DNA of 41,541 nt from Bacteroidota bacterium (lineage in GTDB: Bacteria > Bacteroidota > Bacteroidia > Bacteroidales > WCHB1-69). The stretch is from positions 1 through 41,541 of the forward strand of contig JAEWNB010000201.1 in NCBI GenBank assembly GCA_023392945.1. Reading direction: 5' to 3'. The translations under genes were made by a program, and so were the position numbers. The stretch's first letter is position 1. Each line of letters starts with the position of its first letter. Below, in pieces: positions 17,307-24,987 of this stretch. The notes beneath the pieces were generated by a model that saw nothing but the letters and a program-made list of their open reading frames with translations, did not search any database and had not been told where the DNA came from.

Positions 17307-18038
17307 ATGGTGTTTCTTAATAAAGATAACAAAGAAAAAGATTTTATTGAATATATGAGAAATGTCTTTGGCTTTACTCCAAAGAAAACCGATTTCTATA
17401 AAATTGCTTTTATCCATAAGTCAGCTTCTTCTAAAAATCCGGCATTTGGTTTATTAAATAACGAAAGATTGGAATATTTGGGTGATGCCATATTGAGTGC
17501 AATTGTTGCGGATTTCCTTTTTAAAAAATTCCCATTTTTTGCTGAAGGTCCTTTAACTGAAATGAGATCTAAAATTGTTTGCAGAGAAAGGTTGAATTAT
17601 CTTTCCAAAAAAATAGGTCTTGATAAAATGATGATGATTGATGAGCACGTTTTCTCAAAATCTGCAAATGGAGATGCCTTCGAAGCACTTATCGGAGCAA
17701 TATTTCTAGATAAAGGCTACAATTCAACAAGAAAAATCCTCATAAAATTATTTCAGACACATTTGGACTTAGAGGCAATATTATACGAAGAAAGCAACTA
17801 CAAAAGTAAAATTTTGTCTTGGGGACAGAAATATCATAAGAGAATAGATTTCAATCATATTGAAGTATTTAATCATCCCCAAAAAAAACTGTATAAAGTC
17901 TTTCTCCAAATTGATAATAAAACTTTTGGGGAAGGAATTGATTATACCATTAAAAAAGCAGAGCAAATTGCGGCAGCAAAATCCTGGGAATTAATTGAAA
18001 ATACAATTAAAGAAAATATTGATACTATTCAAAACTAA
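17307..18038 (+). CDS. rnc: Ribonuclease III
   Basis: Double-strand-specific endoribonuclease for rRNA and mRNA processing. The 243-residue product has the signature NNERLEYLGDAIL (51-63) and the second acidic cluster GDAFEALIGAIFLDKGY (about 123-140), which supply the Mg-binding residues. A C-terminal dsRNA-binding domain starts at about 170 and ends with the alpha-helix KKAEQIAAAKSWELI. Its 3' end overlaps the 3' end of the convergent minus-strand gene by 14 nt (18025-18038), so the two transcripts are complementary at their ends. Confidence 0.97.
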   Translation: MVFLNKDNKEKDFIEYMRNVFGFTPKKTDFYKIAFIHKSASSKNPAFGLLNNERLEYLGDAILSAIVADFLFKKFPFFAEGPLTEMRSKIVCRERLNYLSKKIGLDKMMMIDEHVFSKSANGDAFEALIGAIFLDKGYNSTRKILIKLFQTHLDLEAILYEESNYKSKILSWGQKYHKRIDFNHIEVFNHPQKKLYKVFLQIDNKTFGEGIDYTIKKAEQIAAAKSWELIENTIKENIDTIQN

Positions 18039-18762
18039 TATCCTTATTCAGTAATTCAATATATTTTTCATTCATTATCCGCGACAATTCAATTTGGCTA
18101 CGATTAGTCAGATTAACTTCTGGAATTGATTTCCTTTGAGAAAGCAACCGATTGTCATAATGATCATGGAATTTTGAAATGTTCATTTCCACATTGCAAA
18201 AAAGCTCTTTTAAAAAATGAGACTTATTTTTTTCAAATTTGCTAATAGATTCTTCTGAAATATTTGAATCATAAACCATTTTAAGGCTTTTAAAATAGGA
18301 AAGCTGATTAGTCAATGAGGTGAAATCATATTCTTTGTATGTATAAATCAGTATTAAATAATCATAATCAAGCAAATCGGATGAATACAAATACTTCCCC
18401 TGTGAATTAAAAATATATAAAAAATCCTCAAATAAAGAAAGTGTTTGAAAATTAAGACTTCTTTCAGCTTTTAAATGCCCTTTTTCTGCTTCATTAAAGT
18501 GAGAAGTTTTATTTTCTAAAACGACAACATTCATTTTTTCTGCATCCAAAGTTGGTGAATACATCATCATAAAATGCGCACCGTATTTAGGGATGCCGGG
18601 ATTAAATGTTCCCAAAAATGAAAAATCGGCACAACAACATCGCCTCATTTGTAAAACAAATCTATATAAATTAAGATCTGATTTGACAGCATAAACAACA
18701 TACTTTTTAGAAAGACCAAAAAAGTCGTTTAAATTTATTTCTGATTTTTTACGAGTTGCCAT
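18025..18762 (-). CDS. Divergent IPExxxVDY-family-like protein
   Basis: Function unknown. The 245-residue protein starts MATRKKSEINLNDFF. The N-terminal region (FGLSKKYVVYAVKSDLNLYR) and the middle segment with DYDYLILIYTY followed by LSYFKSLKMVYD resemble, in order and spacing, the hallmarks of the Bacteroidetes IPExxxVDY family, which as I recall is found near rnc. The namesake motif is degenerate (LLDYDY in its place) and there is an extra C-terminal stretch of about 70 residues. Three consecutive cysteines (RRCCCADF) are odd. The frame extends 4 codons upstream to a TTG, but that TTG is part of the promoter box, so ATG 18762 is preferred. The 3' end overlaps rnc. Confidence 0.55.
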   Translation of the reverse strand: MATRKKSEINLNDFFGLSKKYVVYAVKSDLNLYRFVLQMRRCCCADFSFLGTFNPGIPKYGAHFMMMYSPTLDAEKMNVVVLENKTSHFNEAEKGHLKAERSLNFQTLSLFEDFLYIFNSQGKYLYSSDLLDYDYLILIYTYKEYDFTSLTNQLSYFKSLKMVYDSNISEESISKFEKNKSHFLKELFCNVEMNISKFHDHYDNRLLSQRKSIPEVNLTNRSQIELSRIMNEKYIELLNKDISFE

Positions 18763-18771
18763 ATAGAAATG

Positions 18772-18779
18772 CAAAATTA
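18772..18779 (-). promoter_or_regulatory. Minus-strand -7 box (TAATTTTG)
   Basis: On the minus strand it reads TAATTTTGCAT and ends 10 nt before the ATG at 18762. If it is used as such, the mRNA would be nearly leaderless. Confidence 0.5.
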
Positions 18780-18826
18780 GTCTATTTTTTCAAATATCTC
18801 AAATGAATCTTTCCATATTTTTATTG

Positions 18827-18834
18827 TATTTTTG
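18827..18834 (+). promoter_or_regulatory. -7 box (TATTTTTG) for the thioredoxin-like gene and downstream genes
   Basis: TAnnTTTG followed by CAA, 18 nt before ATG 18852. It is divergent from the minus-strand box at 18772-18779, with about 50 nt between them. Confidence 0.55.
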
Positions 18835-18851
18835 CAAGTTAAAAAATAATA

Positions 18852-19400
18852 ATGAATAAAGCGACTTTTTCTATATTAATAACTTTATTTTCAGGTAGTT
18901 CCGCATTTTCCCAATCATTTAACTGGGTGACGGACACGGCAAAGAGTTATGATGTTCCTTTAGGCATTGGAAATTATGACGAGTTAAGGGAGGGAGAATT
19001 CTACTCTGAAATGGCAGAATATTATCAATCGTACAAATTGGATAGCTCTACCTTGAATCAAATTCAAAGTTTAATCGTTAATTCTTTCAAAAGTAAAGTT
19101 TTAACAACAACAGTAGTTTTTGGGGCTTGGTGTGGGGATTCAAAAGAACATCTTCCCCATTTTTTCAAAATTATACGTGAATCAGAAATTATCCCCGAGC
19201 AGAATGTCACTTTGGTCGGTTGTGACAGAAGTAAAAAAACCGGAATTGAAATTTATGATAAACTTGAAATAGAATTTGTTCCCACTTTTATTTTTTATAT
19301 TGATGGGAAAGAAGCCGGCCGGATAATAGAAACTCCTCTTACTACAATTGAAAATGATATTCTAAATATTCTTATAGAAAATTCTAATCAAAACAAATAA
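18852..19400 (+). CDS. Exported thioredoxin-fold protein
   Basis: The 182-residue product has an N-terminal signal peptide (about 1-20, ending AFS-QS) and a thioredoxin-like fold. There is a beta strand TTTVVFGAWCGDSKEHLPHF with the active-site equivalent at Cys94 (WCGDS), then VTLVGCDRSK, and the cis-proline turn FVPTFIFYIDGKEAGR. The second cysteine of a CxxC pair is replaced by Ser97, so ordinary dithiol oxidoreductase activity is not expected. Cys135 (VGCDR) is the only other cysteine in the domain. Its role is unknown. It precedes panC by 41 nt and may share its transcript. Confidence 0.8.
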   Translation: MNKATFSILITLFSGSSAFSQSFNWVTDTAKSYDVPLGIGNYDELREGEFYSEMAEYYQSYKLDSSTLNQIQSLIVNSFKSKVLTTTVVFGAWCGDSKEHLPHFFKIIRESEIIPEQNVTLVGCDRSKKTGIEIYDKLEIEFVPTFIFYIDGKEAGRIIETPLTTIENDILNILIENSNQNK

Positions 19401-19441
19401 ATTGAAATAAAATAATAGTTGAATAATTGATTAAAAATAAA

Positions 19442-20278
19442 ATGCTTGTAATAAAAACAATAGAAGATCTCAAGGATGTACTTTTCAGAATCAGGAGTAA
19501 TGGTAAGTCTGTTGGATTTGTGCCGACAATGGGAGCGCTACATGAGGGACATCTTTCACTTATAAGAAGGGCAAAAGCGGAGACAGAAGTGGTTATTTGC
19601 TCAATTTTTGTTAATCCCATTCAATTTAACAATAGTGATGACCTTTTAAATTATCCAAGAGATTTAGAATCCGATATTTTTAAAATTGAGAATTTGGTAG
19701 ATCTGGTTTTTGTTCCTTCTCAAGAAGAGATGTATCCGGAAACACCCAAAGAACTTCATTCTTTCGGAGCTCTTGAGAATGTGATGGAAGGGGCTTCTCG
19801 CCCGGGCCATTTTAAAGGGGTTGCCATTATTGTAAGAAAACTTTTAGAGTTGATTTCCCCTGATAAAGCTTATTTCGGAGAAAAGGATTTTCAACAGTTA
19901 GTAATAGTTCAAAAATTAGTCAAAGATTACCATTTGAATACTCAAATAGTAGCCTGTCCAATAATACGTGAACCAAATGGTCTTGCCATGAGTTCAAGAA
20001 ATAGAAGGTTGACCGAGCATGAATTCGAAATGGCAGCAAATATCAATAGAATTTTACAGGAATCACTGAAATTAATTCATCAGCCTGTTAAACAAATTAA
20101 ATCATTCGTTGTTTCTGAAATAGGCAGAATTTCCGAATTTACGCTGGATTATTTTGAGATTGTGGATGATAAATCTTTGAGGAATGTCGAAAACCTTGAT
20201 GATTGTGAAGGAGTTGTCGGTTGTATTGCACTGCATCTCGGATCAGTTAGATTAATTGATAATGTGAGATATAAATAG
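19442..20278 (+). CDS. panC: Pantothenate synthetase
   Basis: ATP-dependent ligase that joins pantoate and beta-alanine to make pantothenate (vitamin B5). The 278-residue product has the nucleotidyltransferase motif PTMGALHEGHLSLI with His34 and His37, the GEKDFQQ segment, and the SSRNRRL ATP-binding loop near 180. An in-frame TTG 15 nt upstream is a poorer start than ATG 19442, since family members begin a few residues before the first strand. panD follows, so two of the pantothenate genes are paired. panB is not in the window. Confidence 0.97.
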   Translation: MLVIKTIEDLKDVLFRIRSNGKSVGFVPTMGALHEGHLSLIRRAKAETEVVICSIFVNPIQFNNSDDLLNYPRDLESDIFKIENLVDLVFVPSQEEMYPETPKELHSFGALENVMEGASRPGHFKGVAIIVRKLLELISPDKAYFGEKDFQQLVIVQKLVKDYHLNTQIVACPIIREPNGLAMSSRNRRLTEHEFEMAANINRILQESLKLIHQPVKQIKSFVVSEIGRISEFTLDYFEIVDDKSLRNVENLDDCEGVVGCIALHLGSVRLIDNVRYK

Positions 20279-20342
20279 AATTTTTTAACAATAACGGAAA
20301 ATATTTTAATCTTGATTATTTTAATATAGAGAAAATAAGAAA

Positions 20343-20690
20343 ATGCAAATAGAAGTATTAAAATCAAAATTACATCATGTCATCGTGACGGAGGCAAACT
20401 TACATTATGTAGGGAGTATAACCATTGATGAGACATTGATGAAAGCAGCCAATTTAATTGAAAACGAAAAAGTTCAGGTCTTAAACATGAATAATGGAGA
20501 ACGACTTGATACTTATGTTATCAAGGGCGCAAAAGATTCAGGAGTTATCTGCCTTAACGGACCTGCAGCCCGTAAAGTCTCTGTCGGGGACCAAATAGTT
20601 GTCATTTCTTTTTGCACCTTGGATTTTGAAGATGCAAAATCTTTTAAACCTACAATAGTATTTCCTGATATCAACAATAGAATAAAATAA
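20343..20690 (+). CDS. panD: Aspartate 1-decarboxylase
   Basis: Pyruvoyl-dependent enzyme that makes beta-alanine from aspartate for PanC. The 115-residue proenzyme contains the self-cleavage site Gly24-Ser25 (HYVGSITID), where Ser25 becomes the pyruvoyl group, and the conserved NGERLDTYVI and NGPAAR motifs. The length is slightly under the 126-127 residues of E. coli PanD and typical for the family. It lies 64 nt after panC and 3 nt before gpmA. Confidence 0.97.
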   Translation: MQIEVLKSKLHHVIVTEANLHYVGSITIDETLMKAANLIENEKVQVLNMNNGERLDTYVIKGAKDSGVICLNGPAARKVSVGDQIVVISFCTLDFEDAKSFKPTIVFPDINNRIK

Positions 20691-20693
20691 TTT

Positions 20694-21443
20694 ATGTACA
20701 AACTAGTATTAATACGACATGGACAAAGTGAATGGAATGAGAAAAACCTGTTTACTGGATGGACTGATGTTGATTTGACGGAAAGAGGTAAGAACGAAGC
20801 TAAAGAAGCCGGAAAATCGTTAAAAGAAGCCGGATTTCAATTCAGATATTCCTATACATCCTTATTGAAAAGAGCTATTAAAACGTTGGATATTCTCTTG
20901 GAAGAGATGGATTTAATGTGGCTACCCGTCGAAAAATCCTGGAGATTGAATGAAAAACATTACGGTTTTCTTCAAGGAATGAATAAAGCAGAAATGGTTG
21001 AAAAATATGGTGCGGAACAAGTTCATCTCTGGAGAAGAAGTTTTGATGTCCGTCCACCTGCAATACCTTCTGATGATCCGAGACACCCCAAAAATGATGT
21101 ACGATATCAACTAATCAAAGAAAAAGGATCAACTCCCGGAACTGAATCATTGATGGATTGTACCAATAGAATAATTCCATTATGGAATTTGAGTATTTAT
21201 GACAACCTGAAATTGAATAAAGAAGTATTGGTTGTAGCACATGGCAACAGTTTGCGAGGAATTATCAAATTTATAAAAAATATCTCTAAAGAAGAGATTA
21301 TTGACTTAAATATTCCAACAGGAATTCCTTATATTTTTGAATTTGACGAGGATATGAACTTTATAAAAGATTACTTTATGGCAGATGAGGCTACTTTGAA
21401 AAAAATGATGGAAGAAGTTGCCAATCAAACTAAGAAAAAATGA
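20694..21443 (+). CDS. gpmA: 2,3-bisphosphoglycerate-dependent phosphoglycerate mutase
   Basis: Glycolytic mutase interconverting 3- and 2-phosphoglycerate through a phosphohistidine, primed by 2,3-bisphosphoglycerate. The 249-residue product has the catalytic LIRHGQSEWN (His9), the C-terminal His183 in VVAHGNSLRG, and the cofactor-binding segment RRSFDVRPP. It begins 3 nt after the panD stop. The next gene is a homologue of cyclic 2,3-diphosphoglycerate synthetase, whose substrate is the cofactor of this enzyme. Confidence 0.97.
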   Translation: MYKLVLIRHGQSEWNEKNLFTGWTDVDLTERGKNEAKEAGKSLKEAGFQFRYSYTSLLKRAIKTLDILLEEMDLMWLPVEKSWRLNEKHYGFLQGMNKAEMVEKYGAEQVHLWRRSFDVRPPAIPSDDPRHPKNDVRYQLIKEKGSTPGTESLMDCTNRIIPLWNLSIYDNLKLNKEVLVVAHGNSLRGIIKFIKNISKEEIIDLNIPTGIPYIFEFDEDMNFIKDYFMADEATLKKMMEEVANQTKKK

Positions 21444-21493
21444 CAATTATATTTGTTATTATGAAAAATATTTTTTTTGTTTGAAAAAAAATG

Positions 21494-21501
21494 TAACTTT
21501 G
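21494..21501 (+). promoter_or_regulatory. -7 box (TAACTTTG) for the cDPG synthetase-like gene
   Basis: Matches TAnnTTTG, 55 nt before ATG 21556, so this gene likely has its own promoter despite sitting 112 nt after gpmA. Confidence 0.5.
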
Positions 21502-21555
21502 TTCCTCATAATTAAAAAAAAAAGTATAATTCAAATAACTTAAATTCAATATTTT

Positions 21556-22920
21556 ATGAAAAGAAACGTAATTATCATTGGAGCGGCGGGACGAGATTTC
21601 CACAACTTCAACACTTATTTCAGAGGAAACAAAAATTATAATGTTGTCGCATTTACTGCTGAACAAATCCCGGGAATTGACGGTAGACCTTATCCTGCTG
21701 AATTAGCCGGAAAAGATTTATATCCTAAAGGTATTCCTATCTACAAAGAATCTGAACTTCCTGAATTAATCAAAAAATTAAAAGTTGACGAATGTGTTTT
21801 TGCATACAGCGACAAACCATATAACTATGTTATGAAAATAAGTGCCATTGTGAATGCTGCCGGTGCAAATTTCGTTTTAATGGGACCCAAAGATACTATG
21901 ATTAAATCTACAAAACCGGTTATTGCCGTTGGTGCTACCAGAACCGGTTGTGGAAAATCACAAACTTCCAGAAGAATTATTGAAATTCTTGCAGGAATGG
22001 GACTTAAAGTGGTTGCTGTTCGTCACCCCATGCCTTATGATCCTGATTTAAATAAACAAAAAGTTCAACGTTTTGCTACTGTAGCTGATTTGAAAAAACA
22101 TAACTGTACTATTGAGGAAATGGAAGAATATGAACCTCATGTTGTGACCAAAAGAAATGTTATTTATGCTGGAGTTGACTATGAAGCTATTCTCCGTGAA
22201 GCAGAAAAAGATCCCGATGGTTGTGATATCGTCCTCTGGGATGGTGGAAACAATGACTTCCCATTCTATGTTCCCGATTTGTTTATCGGCGTTGCAGATC
22301 CATTGCGCCCGGGTGCTGAAATAAGCTATTATCCTGGTGAAGTGGTTGCCCGTATGGCAGATGTTATGGTAATCAATAAAATTGACTCCGCTTCTTTGGA
22401 AAATATCAATCAAGTTAGAGCTAATTTAGCTGCTATCAATCCTAATGCAATGGTTATTGATGCTGCTTCTGTGCTTACAATAGATAAACCTGAACTAATA
22501 AAAGGTAAAAAAGTTTTGGTTGTTGAAGACGGCCCTACTTTGACTCACGGTGAAATGAAAATCGGAGCCGGAACTGTTGCAGCTATGAAATGCGGCGCCG
22601 CAGAACTTATTGACCCAAGACCTTATACTGTTGGCGAAATTTCTTCTACTTTTACTAAATATCCAAATATCGGGACATTACTTCCTGCAATGGGCTACGG
22701 TGATCAACAAATGAAAGACCTTGAAAAAACTATTGCCAATACACCTTGCGATGCAGTAGTTATCGGAACTCCTATTGACCTTCCTCGTTTCATTAAAATC
22801 AAACAACCTGTTGTGAAAATTGGTTATGAATTACAGGAAATCGGGAAACCAAGTCTTGAAGAAGTTCTTGTTGACTTTGTGAAAAAACATAAGCTTACCA
22901 AGAAAAATACTAAGAAATAA
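21556..22920 (+). CDS. Cyclic 2,3-diphosphoglycerate synthetase-like P-loop protein
   Basis: The 454-residue soluble protein resembles archaeal cyclic 2,3-diphosphoglycerate synthetase, which cyclises 2,3-bisphosphoglycerate with ATP, and its bacterial homologues, whose function is unsettled. An N-terminal nucleotide-binding-like region (MKRNVIIIGAAGRDFHNF) leads to a P-loop-like GATRTGCGKSQTSR at residues 126-139. Then come WDGGNNDFPF (about 230), VINKIDSA (about 275) and a C-terminal alpha/beta domain. The second and third elements are those of a SIMIBI-type NTPase. It is followed by a strong terminator. Adjacency to gpmA fits 2,3-bisphosphoglycerate metabolism. A general GTPase role remains possible. 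Confidence 0.8.
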   Translation: MKRNVIIIGAAGRDFHNFNTYFRGNKNYNVVAFTAEQIPGIDGRPYPAELAGKDLYPKGIPIYKESELPELIKKLKVDECVFAYSDKPYNYVMKISAIVNAAGANFVLMGPKDTMIKSTKPVIAVGATRTGCGKSQTSRRIIEILAGMGLKVVAVRHPMPYDPDLNKQKVQRFATVADLKKHNCTIEEMEEYEPHVVTKRNVIYAGVDYEAILREAEKDPDGCDIVLWDGGNNDFPFYVPDLFIGVADPLRPGAEISYYPGEVVARMADVMVINKIDSASLENINQVRANLAAINPNAMVIDAASVLTIDKPELIKGKKVLVVEDGPTLTHGEMKIGAGTVAAMKCGAAELIDPRPYTVGEISSTFTKYPNIGTLLPAMGYGDQQMKDLEKTIANTPCDAVVIGTPIDLPRFIKIKQPVVKIGYELQEIGKPSLEEVLVDFVKKHKLTKKNTKK

Positions 22921-22941
22921 TTACTTCAATTATTCTAACTG

Positions 22942-22971
22942 AAACGGCTGTCCAAAGACAGCCGTTTTTTT
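22942..22971 (+). terminator. Rho-independent terminator between convergent genes
   Basis: An 11-bp perfect stem AAACGGCTGTC/GACAGCCGTTT with loop CAAA is followed by further T residues. It ends the plus-strand unit. The minus-strand NlpC stop at 22970-22972 overlaps its right end, so it may also act in the other direction, though that side has few U residues. Confidence 0.9.
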
Positions 22972-23800
22972 ATCTGTATATTTTGAGACGCTGATCAATT
23001 TTGATTAAGTCAGACCTAAGCCTGTTCCATTTTTTTATATTGGCAACAGGTACATGATATTTTCGGGATATTGAGGAAAGAGTATCCCCTTTTTTTACCT
23101 TGTAATAAATAACTTTTGGCTTAACAACTTGTTTCTCGGGAACAACTTTTGCAGCTATGGCTTCTTTCTTTGTTGAATCAATAGCTATAACTGTAGTGTC
23201 TTTAAACGGCTTATCAGGCAAAATATAATGTTGTGTCTCACCATCACACTGAATAATGCGGCGTGCACCTGCATATGAACCTATATAACCTGCTCTTGTT
23301 GACTCATCGATGCGAATCCCATATTGTGGATTCGATGCGTGAACAAACTTAAAATTATGATTTGAATCAACCTCAATTACCAAACCAACATGTCCAATAT
23401 AACGACGCCCCTTCTTTCCCCGCAGAAAAAAAACCAAGTCCCCTTTTTTGATATCATTTTTTTTAACTTTCACTCCCATCGTATACTGATCCCGAGAACT
23501 ACGACCAAGAGTAATCCCAAAATGTTTAAAAGTGTAAAACATTAACCCGGAACAATCAAAACTATAGGGGCCTTCAGATGCATATTTATAACGAGCCCCA
23601 ATTTTTGAAAGTGCAAAATTGACAATAGAATCTAATTTCATACAGGCTGCATCTCCTAAATAAATAGGTTTATCAGCAATTGAACTATCCAAGTTCTTTA
23701 TAAAAACTTCATCTTCTAAAAGGTTATCATCCTGAGCAAAAACTGAAACTGAAACGAGAAGTAAAAAGGAGATTAAAAATAAAATTTTATGGGTCATCAT
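22970..23800 (-). CDS. Exported NlpC/P60 peptidase with C-terminal LysM
   Basis: Predicted cell-wall gamma-D-Glu-diamino-acid endopeptidase. The 276-residue product starts MMTHKILFLI with a signal peptide to about VFAQ. The NlpC/P60 domain has its Cys83 (SFDCSGLMFY), His137 (IGHVGLV) and third residue His154 (FVHAS) in order. A linker rich in K and V leads to a LysM domain at the end (YYKVKKGDTLSSISRKYHVP). The open frame extends to TTG 23818, but that TTG is inside the promoter box, so ATG 23800 or 23797 is the start. Sequence alone does not say whether it remodels the wall or defends against neighbours. Confidence 0.92.
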   Translation of the reverse strand: MMTHKILFLISFLLLVSVSVFAQDDNLLEDEVFIKNLDSSIADKPIYLGDAACMKLDSIVNFALSKIGARYKYASEGPYSFDCSGLMFYTFKHFGITLGRSSRDQYTMGVKVKKNDIKKGDLVFFLRGKKGRRYIGHVGLVIEVDSNHNFKFVHASNPQYGIRIDESTRAGYIGSYAGARRIIQCDGETQHYILPDKPFKDTTVIAIDSTKKEAIAAKVVPEKQVVKPKVIYYKVKKGDTLSSISRKYHVPVANIKKWNRLRSDLIKIDQRLKIYR

Positions 23801-23815
23801 GCAATCTTTAAAGTT

Positions 23816-23823
23816 CAAAAGTA
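23816..23823 (-). promoter_or_regulatory. Minus-strand -7 box (TACTTTTG) for the NlpC gene
   Basis: TAnnTTTG on the minus strand, ending 16 nt before ATG 23800. Confidence 0.45.
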
Positions 23824-24099
23824 CAAAAAATAATTTTAATAAGAGTTTTTTGATGCCTATCTATTCTAATAAAAACTCCATATTTAGGATTCTATCTGTA
23901 TAAATTGCTTGAAAATCAGTTTGTAAACGTTAAAGGAAATAATCTGAAATATATATGATTTTTTTCACTTGCTTTTTGGGTGCTCCGACTTGTTTAGCTT
24001 TACCTTTGACTCTGGTACATCTTATATATCCTTGAAAATCAAAATGCTGATTATAATAAATAAAAAAATAAAATATAATGTATATCTAAGAATAAATTG
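23824..24099. other. Intergenic region between the NlpC gene and initiator tRNA
   Basis: About 275 AT-rich bases between the minus-strand NlpC promoter and the tRNA-fMet promoter. I see no gene, hairpin or repeat of note in it. Confidence 0.4.
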
Positions 24100-24107
24100 T
24101 ATCTTTG
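24100..24107 (+). promoter_or_regulatory. -7 box (TATCTTTG) for initiator tRNA
   Basis: TAnnTTTG followed by CAG, 16 nt before the tRNA 5' end. Confidence 0.5.
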
Positions 24108-24122
24108 CAGCCTTAAATACAG

Positions 24123-24194
<72 letters not shown>

Positions 24195-24208
24195 CCTCAA
24201 AGACAAAG

Positions 24209-24243
24209 ATCTCTTGCAAATACTTACTTGTGAGAGATTTTTT
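24209..24243 (+). terminator. Terminator after tRNA-fMet
   Basis: An 11-bp stem ATCTCTTGCAA/TTGTGAGAGAT with two wobble pairs and an 8-nt loop, followed by five T residues. It starts 15 nt after the tRNA. The upstream extension of the next open frame runs through it, which argues for a downstream start for that gene. Confidence 0.75.
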
Positions 24244-24267
24244 AGTTTAAACAAAATCTTTGTGCCG

Positions 24268-24987
24268 GTGAAAATTTCAGCTATGATTTTTGCAGCGGGT
24301 CTTGGAACTCGACTCTATCCATTAACTGCCGATAAACCAAAAGCATTGGTCGAAATAAACGGTCAGACTTTATTGGAAATAACCATCAGAAAACTAATTC
24401 AGTACAACGTTAAAGATATTGTAGTGAATGTTCATCACTTTAGTTCTCAAATTATTGATTTTCTGAATACGCACCATTTCGAAGCTGATATTCTGATTTC
24501 TGATGAATCAAGGCAATTACTCGACACTGCCGGAGGATTAAAATTTGCAGAGTCATTATTCTACGGATGCAATCACATTTTGCTTCATAATGTGGATATT
24601 GTTTCTTCTATAAATTTGACAAGTTTCATAAATCATCACCTCTCAACAAATGCGCTTGCCACTCTGGCAGTAAAAGAGCGTTCCACTTCCCGTTATTTCA
24701 TTTTTGACCGTCCCTCTATGCAACTTTGCGGATGGAAAAATTGTAAAGAAAACACCCTGTTGACAGTTAAAGAGACCCCGAATCCCATAGAATTGGCATT
24801 CAGTGGAATTCATATAGTAAAAAAAGAATTTTTGAACTTTATTCCTTCAATCGAGAAAAAATCACTTACTCCTTTATATCTTGAACTTGCAGAAAATCAA
24901 TCAATTCTGGGGTATCTTCATCAACAGGATAGCTGGATGGATGTGGGCAGATACGAAGATTATCTTCAAATCGGAAAACAACTTTAA
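24268..24987 (+). CDS. Sugar-phosphate nucleotidyltransferase
   Basis: GT-A-fold enzyme of the NTP_transferase family that attaches NMP to a sugar-1-phosphate. The protein is about 239 residues. The signature AMIFAAGLGTRLYPLTADKPKAL lies at its start, followed by VEINGQTLLE, the metal-site HNVDIVSSI and the C-terminal SWMDVGRYEDY. The layout resembles the MurNAc-1-phosphate/mannose-1-phosphate nucleotidyltransferase group (MurU/HddC-like), but the sugar cannot be told from sequence alone. I chose GTG 24268 (VKISAMIFAAG) because family members begin just before the first strand. GTG 24262 is also possible, and the far upstream TTG lies in the terminator. It is convergent with the antiporter, overlapping by 4 nt. 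Confidence 0.88.
   Translation: MKISAMIFAAGLGTRLYPLTADKPKALVEINGQTLLEITIRKLIQYNVKDIVVNVHHFSSQIIDFLNTHHFEADILISDESRQLLDTAGGLKFAESLFYGCNHILLHNVDIVSSINLTSFINHHLSTNALATLAVKERSTSRYFIFDRPSMQLCGWKNCKENTLLTVKETPNPIELAFSGIHIVKKEFLNFIPSIEKKSLTPLYLELAENQSILGYLHQQDSWMDVGRYEDYLQIGKQL

Noticed and set aside
24214..24267. N-terminal extension of the nucleotidyltransferase from a TTG
   Set aside because: It overlaps the tRNA-fMet terminator; family proteins begin a few residues before AMIFAAGLGTR.
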